NCBI RefSeq assembly: GCF_040939455.1
Contig: NC_134120.1
Span: 15,304,501 to 15,368,500, forward strand
Source of the DNA: Microcebus murinus
Taxonomy: Eukaryota; Chordata; Mammalia; Primates; Cheirogaleidae
Direction: 5' to 3'
DNA: 64,000 nt
The notes under the pieces were generated by a model, which was not told where the DNA came from, did not search any database, and saw nothing but the letters and a program-made list of their open reading frames with translations. Below are positions 34,301 to 46,500 of the stretch, one piece after another (position 1 is the stretch's first letter; each line of letters starts with the position of its first letter). The translations under genes and the position numbers were made by a program.

Positions 34301-37300
34301 CATGGATTATATTCCTCTTCACTCTAGACATAAACTTGGTCCCAGATCACACAGATTTGAGCCCAAGGTAATTTAAATGCAAGTGTGCTCTTAGCTGTCC
34401 TCAAAGTGATTTTCCTTGCCAAATGCACAATGTGTTGATATGATACTTCCTTCACCACTGAGCATAGTGGTGTAAAGTCCAGTTTGCAAGGAAACAAGAA
34501 TCACAAATGGCATAAAACCAGCGTGTTAAAGAGACATGTGGGATTAATTTTAAGCATTCTAAACGGGTGCTCACATAGCCTTGACACTAGAAACATAATA
34601 CTGCAGCATTATGGAGCTTGTAAAAAGGGTCTTCTTTCAATAAGACAAATGAAAAAAATGCACTATTATAATGAGATAAAATATTAAAAGCCCACGCTGA
34701 TTTGTAGCCATGGTTATAAAGGAAATCCAGAGGATAAAAATCCTGGTAGACGCTCATAATTCATGCAAATCACAGCGAAAAATCATTATTTCCTTAGCTT
34801 TGAACAATTTATCATCTTTAGAAATTATTTTTAAATCAAGTGACAGTACTGTCACATTATGACTGAGCATGCTTCTTCCTCAGCAAGTAGACATCAAGTA
34901 ACCATTAGTGCAGTACCAGTGGAACAACACAAACTGAAACTGGATTGTCTAATGTTTAGAGTGATATGGAGTGAATATTTTAAATATCAATATCTTTGGG
35001 GAACACTTTTGGGGGAACAGTGAATGCAATGGGAATGTACTACCAGATATGTACAAATAGTTACCTGTCACATGTGCATACATGCCACACACGAGGTAAG
35101 AAATGCTCCATTATTTAAAAACGCACATATGGGCCGGGTGCCGTGGCTCACGCCTGTAATCCTAGCACTCTGGGAGGTCAAGGCGGGTGGATCATTCAAA
35201 CTCAGGAGTTTGAAACCCAACCTGAGCAAGAGCGAGACCCGGCCGGGCGCGGTGGCTCACGCCTGTAATCCTAGCTCTCTGGGAGGCCGAGGCGGGCGGA
35301 TTGCTCAAGGTCAGGAGTTCAAAACCAGCCTGAGCAAGAGCGAGACCCCGTCTCTACTATAAATAGAAAGAAATTAATTGGCCAACTGATATGTATATAA
35401 AAAAAATTAGCCGGGCATGGTGGCGCATGCCTGTAGTCCCAGCTACTTGGGAGGCTGAGGCAGAAGGATCGCTCGAGCCCAGGAGTTTGAGGTTGCTGTG
35501 AGCGAGGCTGACGCCACGGCACTCACTCTAGCCTGGACAACAAAGCGAGACTCTGTCTCAAAAAAAAAAAAAAAAAAAAAAGAGCGAGACCCGTCTCTAC
35601 TGAAAATAGAAAGAAATTAATTGGCCAACTAAAAATATATAGGAAAAAAAAATTAGCCAGGCATAGTAGCACATGCCTGTAGTCCCAGCTACTCGGGAGG
35701 CTGAGGCAGTAGGATCGCTTGAGCCCAGGAGTTTAGGTTGCTGTGAGCTAGGCTGACACCACGGCACTCTAGCCATGGCAGCAAAGTGAGACTCTGTCTC
35801 AAAAAAAAAAAACAAAAACAAAAAACACACATATGTATACATCTAAATTTAATTCTATAACTCATACAGATAAACAGGTAAAAATCTACACTAAGCTGCA
35901 TAAAGGTAAATGAATAACCAAGTATATGAAATGTAATAATTTTGCTAATCATATGAAGTACTCTCTCCATGGGAACTTCCTATATGTGAGCTAGAAATAA
36001 ATGTTTCTGGTTCCAAAAACACGGTCTTAATAAGTAAGTCATTGTTGGCATTTAAGGGAAAAGCAAGGCTGGCTGAGGGCGGAGGGTGGGAGAGAATTCA
36101 TGTAGGATATGCAATGACCAAAGCATAAGATGAGCTACGGGAAGGAATTTTTATCCATCCAGCATGAACATTACTGCTGAGAATGCCACTTTGATCAAAG
36201 TGACACAGAAACAGCTAGTTTTTCTGCATTTCAAAAAATAATTTTCACAACAATAAAATCCTCTGTTATAATGTGATTTTTCTTTGAGCTCCTTCAAATA
36301 ACTAACATGTTATAATATATCCCATCTTACATTTGTGTAGCAATTTAAGTTTTTAAAGTGCTTTAGTAAACATTCATTCGTTTAATTCTCGTAATCATCC
36401 TGTGAGCTGTTGTGGGTAAAATATTACCACTCCTGTCCTACAGAATGGGTTAAGCAGCTGGTCTGAAGTCACCCAGTTAGTAAATGGCAGAACTAGGAAC
36501 ATAATCCAGTGTGTTTACTACTTTCTAACTAACCATTAAAACTATCTACCAAAAATTTACCAAAAAAACTAAAAAAACAAACAAAAAAAAGTAAAGCTTC
36601 TTTACTTTTCATGAACTTTGATTACTCTGTGAACTATTGGGATGTCTCGTCCTTCAACTTTAAAAACAACTATTTCACCAGCTCTAATAGGGTCTTCCCG
36701 GAAATTCGTGAGGAACAGAAGGTCTCCCCTGTGAAAGGCCGGCTCCATACTGCCGCTGGAAAGAAGCACAAAGTCAACATCACCGTTACAGTGTGTCCAA
36801 AAGGTGACAAGAATAAACATTAGCAGTTAGAGCTGAAAATCTAATCAATAGCAAAGTCAGTCTTCAGAGTTATAAAACAAGCCAGAGTGGTTTCCTTCTG
36901 ACCACCCTAGGTAATAACAATTTGGGAGAAAGCAAATGATTTCTACTCAGAATTGAGTATGGAACAGGCAGCAGCAGGCCTCTCTGCAGTTGGTATTAGG
37001 TAGAAAAAGAACCAAGAATAATGTGAACTCTGAAGTAAACGCTGCCAATTTTTGGCTTTAAAAAAAGTCGTCCTCCTACAAATACATTATTGTTTTCATT
37101 CAGAACTGCAGACTCTTACAGCTGGTTAATGCTCTAGCCCAGGCGTCCTCAAACTACGGCCCGTGGGCCACATGCGGGTGTTTTTGCCCATTTGTTTTTC
37201 TACTTCAAAATAAGATATACGCAGTGTGCATAGGAATTTGTTCATAGTTTTTTTTTTTAACTATATTCTGGCCCTCCAATGGTCTGAGGGACAGTGAACT

Positions 37301-40300
37301 GGCCCCCTGTTTAAAAAGTTTGAGGACCCCTGCTCTAGGGCAATTCTTTCATTTCATAGCATACCCCCAGCACTTAGGGTACTCCAATACTTGTTCAAGG
37401 AATGAGAAACAAACAAGCGACTGCACTGAGAGAGCATGACCTGCCCAAAAGCCAAGCAGAAGGTTGGGACAAAATTTGAACCTGGGTCTTTTACACCTAC
37501 TGTGGCATCGTCCTTTCTACCGTATTCTACAAAAGGCCGATTCTAATGAATATTGACTGATTTTGATGCGGAGGTCAATAAGTAACCCCACATGATACCA
37601 ATTTAAACCCATGCCAAAAATCTTTGGTGGATTCAAAGTAAACTATAATCTACTGGAAGCTGATATTTAATAAATAGAATTCATTGTATAATTTTCGTGC
37701 TCTGCTTTAACGTAGGAGAAAAAAATAAGTCCTAGGATTAGGGCGTTATGGGGGCTATATACCAGGATGAGTAATGGCTGTTGAACAGAAAGGGAGAGAA
37801 GGAACCAGGCTACTGAACATGTAGAGTTTTAAAGGAAACCAAGGCCCTCCTCCCCGCCCCCAGCCCCGACACGCCTTATACGTCTCAGCAGATGCTTCAG
37901 TTTAAGTCAGTAGATGCTTAGTGCAGCCTGTGACTAAGTGCCTACCGATAGGTTTATATTTCAGTTGTAACCAGTGTCACTAACTGGTAATGGATCCAGT
38001 ATTCAAAAATAAGAGATCTGAATAGAAAGGGAGAAAGGGCTAAAAATAGAACTAAGAGGGAAAGAGAGAAAACATCTGAGTAAAAACAAATTTGGGGTTT
38101 TTCTGTCAAATTAGAATTTTATTTTGTCGTCTTCTGAAAATAAAACATATTTGCTTCAGGGTTTTGTTTTCTTAGCCCAAATGGTTAAGATAATTGTTTC
38201 TGCATCTATGGCTTCATCTTTACTCTTTCAACAAAATTCCTGAAGATACACAACGGGAAAATGTTGATAGAAAACGTCTCTGTTGGCAGTAACAGTGAAG
38301 GGACCGCAGTGAGGACAAGACTCCCTGCACAGGCCACAGAGGCAAGAAGAGGCTGCTGAAGTTTGGCATCAAGGGTGTCATCGTCGCACTCCATCAGGAA
38401 AGCAGTTCTTTTCAATGTTTCCAGTATGAACTTCCACTTGCTTTCCTCATGGGCCAGGGGCTCCCCCAAGGCCAAACATCCCTCAGGGATGTAAACGATC
38501 TATGGTGACAAACCAAATTGCTTTAGCACCATAGAGGATGCTTTTTATAAAAAGCCCCTAAAGTGCAGCAAGTTCACAATAATGTCTGTGTCAAGTGTGC
38601 CTGTGTGATTTGGGAAGGGGAGCCAGCACATCGCAGACCTAGTGTTGGCTCTGCCAAAAGTAATCAAGAGACGCTGTGACTTGGCCTCGCTGGGCCTCAG
38701 GTTCCTTATCTGTTAAGTGACAGGGCCCATCTAAATTTGACGTTTTAAATTCCTCCTTCTTTTTTAAAAGCCTTAAAATTCTTCCTTCAAATGAGATCTT
38801 ACCAAGAAGTATAACCATATAAAATACATAAAAATGGAGCTGTCATAACTGAAGCAAAGCTAAGGCATCTAGAATCTGTGGACATCGTCCCCTTCTCCCT
38901 CCCAATCTATCCAGCCGGACCCAGGGGACTCCCGAAGCACAGAGTGAACACCAGTGAATCTAAGGTCCCCTCGGCTCTGCTGTGAGCTATGCTATCATCA
39001 GGCTTCTAAATTCAGGAAAACTCTCTCGCTAGAAGTATGCCGCTTGGCCAGTCACACAAGGGCACCCTAGTGAAGTGGGCATCATGGCTGTGGCCCTGTA
39101 ACATGGTGGCAGGGCCAGCAGAGGGAAAGGGCAATGGTTTGGCAGACAAGTGCCCTGCGTCTGGCCTCGGATCCTGTACTGGCCAGCTGTAACTCTGCCC
39201 AAGGTACTGCTATAGCCCACCACTCCACCCGCAAAACAAACGGTCGCTATCCCCACCAACAGTCAGATGCGGTGGTCTAAGACACACAGGACAGAGAGCA
39301 TCTTGAAGCAGCTGGCTCCCAAACATGGTCATGTGATTGCAAGTTGACTGTTAAGTGTTTCTACTTGGATGACTTTATGGCTGCATGAAGTTAACTCTAG
39401 TATTAACTTTTCTAATATAAACATGCTGTACTTATAATAACTATAATAGTCTCAAGAAGACAGTAGCCATTTACATCAGTATTATTAGTGAAGAAGCTTG
39501 AAAAAATACTGGGCACACTGCTAGGAGCTGGGGATACACACTCCCTATCTGGTACAAAGAAAACCAATAAGCACGTTTAAATTAGTTATACTTAATGCAT
39601 TATTTGTTTATAAATTGATTTAATACCATATTACCATCATTTTAAGTGGATGAAATGCACTAGCATCAACATAACTAAAGCTTTAAAATGTTTATTAAAA
39701 AAAGATTTTTTTAAGAAAAGACAGAAAAAAATTAGATCTTCTCAAAACAGATATCAATAAAGAAGACTCTAACAGTTTATCCAATTAAAATCTTGAACCT
39801 TGGCTCTCACTCAGGCGACCCTGCTCCCCGGCCAGGGCAGGGGAGGATGCGGACGGCCCGCGGGACCCACCTCAGCACCACCACGATCGGGCTCTCGCTG
39901 CCAGTGAGCACGATCAGGCCTTTCCAAATCATGAGTGCAGAAGACACGATCATGGCAAAGTTTAACACCTGGTAATAGAGCTGGAACGAAAAAGGGCAAA
40001 CCACAATGAAAACCAATGGCAAAATATTCACACCCCGAAGCTGGAGATGCACTTATAAAATTTCCAAAAAGATGAGATTTCAAGACATAAAACTGATTCA
40101 TACAAGGTACAAAATTAGGTAGTATTTCAACTTTTGTCCATGGAAGGAGCCTTGTAAATATCGTCTCTCATTAAGTGAGAGAAAGTGGAGGAAAATACAG
40201 AGCCATCTGGGGGACTTGGCTTGCTACAGCCTCAAGGAGCCTCTACTTACCTGCCTCCGGTGTCTCAGCTCCTTAAACGCTAACAGGTTCTGTCACTCTA

Positions 40301-43300
40301 GTTCTACCACCACAGCCTGCTGCTGTGGGCTAGTCACACACACAGTCCAGAGTAGAGCGGGAGGGTCTGACCCTGATCCACACAGTGTAGATTCACCTAG
40401 AACTAACTCCCTTTAGCCCTCTGGTCGAAGATGGCCTCAATGGAAGCTTCAGAGTAGCAGAGTATATGCAATGAGGTCATTTGGCATCTGAAAATTACAT
40501 TTTAAAAGTGAACAAAAACTTTAAACACCTGGATGTTTAAATTTTCCATAAGTGTTTTAAAAGGTGAACAAATATTTGGTTAAGAGCACAGGCGAGAGGG
40601 ACACACGAGTTGTTACATAATCAATCGCTAGTTATGTAGCCATGAGGAAGAGATTCAAGCAGATCCACTCTCCCTCTGACCCTGTGTGAAGACCTACAGG
40701 GCTTCCCTCGCTCCCTCCTGCGTGGCGCGTGCTGAAGCACAGGCTCTTCCTTGCTCACAGCTGCCTGCTATACCTGCCAACCACTAGGGACAAGGGGAAA
40801 GGAACTTTTGCCCTCGCCCCAACACCCTGTTGGGCAGGAGCTGAACTGTCAGCCCAAACGTCTGCCATCCTTCCAGGGGCTACGGTGGTCACGTCAGTAT
40901 CTAGTACTACCCAAACTCCAAGGAGGTGCTGCGCTTGGGTACCTGTCTCAGTCTCCTCCTCGCAACCCCTGCGATTGTCCAGCTGATTTGAAGAGCCACG
41001 TGCACAGCCCATGCAACACTCTGCTGTCCCAATTCCTGGACCTCCACATCTCCAGCGACCTTCTTCCTCCACCTGGACTATCTACTGTCAGCAACACACT
41101 CTGGAACTGAAACGGCTCTATCTCCACCTCTCTAGTTCAATGACGCCCTCCCACCTGGCTGCACCTGCCTGTTCCTGGCATCTGTGATCACTTACATATC
41201 AGGACCTCCACCCTCACTTCTGCTACATAAAGTCACTCACGGGGTGGAATCCACATCCTCCACCAGGCCTGGCAGTTCTTACTCCAGAGACCACCTGCTT
41301 ACCTCTTCAGGGAACAAACTTCTAGACCCCTGCCTGGGAGGGGAAGACCTGTGAGTGGAGGAGACAGGACAGCAGGGATCTAATTTATCTTAGCCCTCCC
41401 TCCCCTTCACCTCCAGTTCTGGAGACACCCAGGACTGCTGATTCTTGTCTTTGAAGATCCTGTGCACAAACAGTGAAGAGTTATTCCTCAGTGTCCCCCA
41501 CTGCCACTTAGGATTTTGGCTTTCTCAGGCTCAGGCTATGCCAGCCACCATTCTCCCATCTGTTTTCGGGCTTCTAGTATTTGGCTGATCTTGTTTCCTC
41601 TCTGGACTTATCTTGGAGTAACTGACGACTTTTAAATCTCCTTATTATAGTTCTAGCACTTCAGAGGAAGTGACATTAGACAGGTTGGATCCCATCTTAG
41701 CTACCTAGCAGCTTACCCTACCAGTTTTCCAGAACATCCTTTTGAAATGAGTTTGGAGCTAGGACCCAGATCATGTGGCTCTGGACAACATCATTTTCCT
41801 TAAATATCCTAATTTACTTTTAACTGAGACAGAATGTAGGGGTGTAGACTCTTTTAGAGTATTCAGTACAGTTTAAAATGCACTTTTGAACAGTTTAATT
41901 ACAGTTTAAAATACTCAAGGCCTGGAGAAGCGGGGCTAAAGATACTCAGGAAGTCCTAACAGGGACGTGCGGGTGACTCTGTAGGGTGTACAGACTGTTC
42001 TTTCCAGCAGTGGTTCTCAAACGTCAGCGTGTGCCAGAATCAGCTGGTGATGCCTGAGAACTGCATTTCAGACAAGTTCCCAGGTGACACTGAAGCTGCT
42101 GGCCTGGGGACCACAGTTTGAGAGCCCCTGCGCTACACCATTGGCTCTCAACTTTGGCTGCGTGTTAGAATCACCTGGGAAGCCTCCAACACGCTGTCCA
42201 CCGGCCTCCATCCCAGACCAGCTGCACCAGAGGGGGGTGAGCCGGCGACCGTGTTTCACAAGCAGCTGCCAGGTGACCCTGATGCGCAGTGAAGGGGGAA
42301 CCACTGCTCTCTCCCTTCTCCTTCCCATCAGCTTAGGACTCACCTGTCTTAAGCCTTCCTCCTCCGCCTCACATCCTTCTCCTCCTCTGGTGTTTACACT
42401 CTCTCGCTCTCTCACAGCTCTTTTCCAAAGAGCCTCTGCCCCTTCACTATCTACATTTATCCCTCGACCTACACTAACCAGGCACCATGCTCACAGGGCC
42501 TTGGCGGCGATGGGAGGTTTGGTCTTCATCCTCAGAGTAGTGGGTCAATGATAGACCACGTATATGACACCTGATGCGCCGAAACATCGTTGCGTGATGC
42601 GTGACTATGCTTGTTTTCAAATGCACATCTCATCATATCTATGCCCTGCTTAAAGCCCTTTGATTGCATCCCACTACTCCAAGGACGAGGATCAAATCTA
42701 ACATGGCCTCTAAGGCCCTGTCTGATCTGTCCCCTAACCCCAGCCTCAGCTGGTGAAACTCACTACACCGAGTTGCACTGGGGGTACCTGCCAGCACTTC
42801 AAACAGCATATGCTACTTTCCACACCAAGGCCTTCACCTGGTTATTCCCTCTGTCCAGAAAGCTCCCTCCCTGGACCCATTAGCATACCAAACACTCAGG
42901 CATCTTTAAATCCAAGGTTAAATGTCAGTGCCCAAGGGAAGCCTGCCCTGACCAAACTTTCTGTGTAGATAGCCAGATAGTAAATATTTTAGGTTTACAG
43001 GACACACAGTTTCCACTGAAACCACTCATCTCTGCCAGTGTAACACAAAAGCAGCCACAGACAATATGTGAAAGAATAAGCACAGCTTTGTTCCAATAAA
43101 ACTTTATTTGTAAAAACAGGTGGTGCACTGGAGTTTGCCAACCTCTACTGTAGGCCAGCCTAGGTCTTCTTGTTCTACTGTATATGCTCATTGCATCCTG
43201 TACTACTTGAAAGCATCCATCACCATCATAATTATGCATATAATTACTCAATGTGTTTTTCATACTAGACTGTAAGTTCCATAAAAGGGATCATTTCAGC

Positions 43301-43549
43301 CTTGCTTATAGCTATGTCCCCAATATTCAACACAGGTCTTGCAAAAAGTACTCCATTTGTTGAATAAATACTGATGAAATAAATACCTTTAATATATGGT
43401 AAATGCAAACAAACCAGCAGTAAGAAAAACCCTAAAATACCACCAAAAAAGGTAAAAGCTTAAAACTTATCTTCCAAAGAGAAAAAAACAAGTGGCAAAT
43501 AAACATTTAAAATGTTTAAACCAATAATCCTGCCTCTATCCTCCCCCTG

Positions 43550-43588
<39 letters not shown>

Positions 43589-46500
43589 TTCCTTCCTTCC
43601 CTCCCTCCCTAATACTCAGTGCTGGGAAGAGTATACTGTGGTGGGGATGGATGCATGTTGATATAACCATTCTGAAAGCAATTTGGCATTAGTATCAAGA
43701 GGTTAGTCTTGGCCCAGTAATCCTACTTCTAGCAATTCAATCTAAAATAAAGGCGGATAGGGAATTATCACCCAAAGAAATTTATTACAGTCTTAATTCT
43801 AATAATGTGGAAAAGGACGTAAATGAGCAACAATAGAGGAATGACTGGGTAGAAAATGGCAGTTTATGTTGCTATTTAAAACAACACATAAAGAACTTTA
43901 ATGATGTGACCAAACGCTTAAAATGTGTTGAGTGAAAAATCTAAGCTGCAGTAGGATCTCAACAAACTATAAAACGGGTTATAAAACAAACACAAGGAGA
44001 TGCCCCAAGACACCAAGAGGCTATCTTAGGATGGTAGAATTATGAGAGTTATTGAATTTTCTTCTTTAAATTATTCTCTAATCTTTAAAATTCCTATGAT
44101 GAACATGGACTGATTCCCAATTCTAGGAGAGAAAAGTGTTTAAAGGAACTGCAATTTGACAGAGTATTATATGGGCATTAAAATAATTTTGAAGAGTATA
44201 ACAAAATATGAAAACATATTCTGATATGATGTAAGATAGGAAAAGCACAGCTTAAAGCTGTCTCTTGGTCATATTATAATCATGTGAGAAATATGTAATT
44301 TGAGGCAATTATGAAGCATGCAACAGAAAGTGAGGACATAAATGAATCAAAATAACTGTTAGGGTATTTTGGTGCAGTAAATGAAAAAAGGAAAGTAAAT
44401 ATAATTCAATATTAAAGTTACACACCATTTTTTGACTACTTGGCTACTGTGTCAATAGCAAATTATGAAACTATCATTACATTTCCAAGAGAGCAAAAAA
44501 GGAAACTGGAATACTAAGCAGACGTTGTTAAAGTGTTAGGCTATAAAATGTTAAACTGTTGCTTCTAAAGTAAAATCAGCCTTGCAAGTCACATCAGTCT
44601 AAAGCAGAAGTTGTTCACTGGAGTTCACATGCAAAAACTTCTCCACCTGCTCCGCCTGACTAAAAGATTTGATAAACAACACTTGTTTCAATATGAATTA
44701 CAGATCTGATTTAGAAAGCCCCAAACCATGATTTTAAACAAAGATTGCTGTTTTTAGAAAAGTTTTCAAATCATCAGGCTCCACCCTGATAAAAGCAAAT
44801 TATAAAACCTTGCCACTTAAAGACCTCATGCTAAGAATATATTTTCTTATGCTTGATATTCTATACTTGAAAATTCATCAAAATTTGCATGACTTTATAT
44901 ACTTGAAAAATTCATCATGGGAAAGTAAAATTAATTTCTCCAAAAAAATTCCTTTGAGCCAGACATCTATCTGCTAAGGAAATAGCCAAATATATATAAA
45001 AAAAAACTAACAATCAAACAAACTGCGAAATCATAGAGCATACATATACTTACCTTTAAGGCACCTACTGAAACTGAGTTGAGGTTTAAAATCCTGGAAT
45101 CTAGAAACAATTTTTATCGAACTACTGACAAGCTGAATGGGATCTAAAAAACAGACTACCATGTTTCACTGGTACCATTTGTTGTTGGTCATCTTTGCCT
45201 ACCAACTTTGTATGCTTGGCACTTAATAGCTGGAAAAAGAGTTTAGAAGTAAGCCCATATTCAGTTATTGTCAACGAAGAATGAAATAGCCAACGTCTAA
45301 GAGTTTTAAGCAAACATGTCAACCCAGATATTTTGGCTGACAAAGCAGCAGCAATACCAGTGGCTGTATTTCTTCCTCTCTTCCTCACTGTGGAAACAAA
45401 GAGCCCTTGTCTTGCTTGTGGCTTCTGACTTAATTAATAGTAAGCAGGAGCAACAGAGAAAGGAAGTCCTGCTTCCAAAACCGGTGGAGCATGCAGGCCT
45501 GACAAGGTGCCATAGGATGCTATTTTGGAGGGAAGAAGGAAAACAAGCAAAAGGACAAAGCTCAAAAAAGAAAAAGTAACAGGGTGCAATAGATTTGAGC
45601 TTCTGAATTTTAATTATAAGACTAGCAAAACAGGCAATAAAACCAGCTGCTGGTTTTATTGTCTACCAAACTAGTTTTATTGCCTGCCAGCTTCATCAGT
45701 GACGGTAGAAACACACAGATCTTTTAAAAGGCAAACTGGTTTAGGGATTGATACACTCATCAGAAGACCTTTTCTGATAGTTTGCTCATTGTAACCATCA
45801 GTAATCAGTACCAATTTTAGAGACATTTTAAAAATCAGCTAATTATAAGTCTAGATTTTTAAATAAAGCTCTATCTTCTGGAAGATTTTCTTGTGAACAA
45901 TGTCAATGCTCAGGACATCAGTTGTTGGTCTTTCAAGTTAGCGATATTTTCTATTGCAACTCATCTTAACCACAGAAACTCACAGGAGTTTGTCAATTAT
46001 TCACACCTAGACACAACCAGATCCTAAACACAGTCCATGAAATCCAAGTCACCAAACTACCCCATACTCCTGCATTCCTCTGAAGTGCTACTTGGAGACA
46101 CACACACCCACACACACTCATGTGCGCAAAGAAGTAAGTTGTGCCCGGCCACGGCCAACACCCTACATCTCAATATAATGGAAAAAATGAAACTGGATTC
46201 CATCAAAATCATGAGAATCAATACTATTGTCAAAGATAATCAAAACTGCCTGATAGGAAGGTCAGATTTTTCATAGTACAATTTATTAGTAGTACAAATA
46301 GTAGTATTAGTATCCATCACGATACTTAGGTTAATAGGTCTCCCAAATTCTCTACCTAGAAGCTTAAGCAATCACAGTTTTCCTGACTGAGAGATCTTCT
46401 TTTCCAGTCCCTACTCACTCGTGCTTTATGTTGAGGAGATAAAGACCCAAAGACAGTGATGATGGTCAATAACTGGCCAAGGAGAGAGCAAGTTTTCCTC

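Larger units (their letters stand above)
33738..36605 (-). other. SEC11C intron 3
   Basis: This intron of about 2.9 kb is AT-rich and contains the nested Alu pair and a MIR. The remaining 33738-35110 shows no gene or named repeat. Confidence 0.6.
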
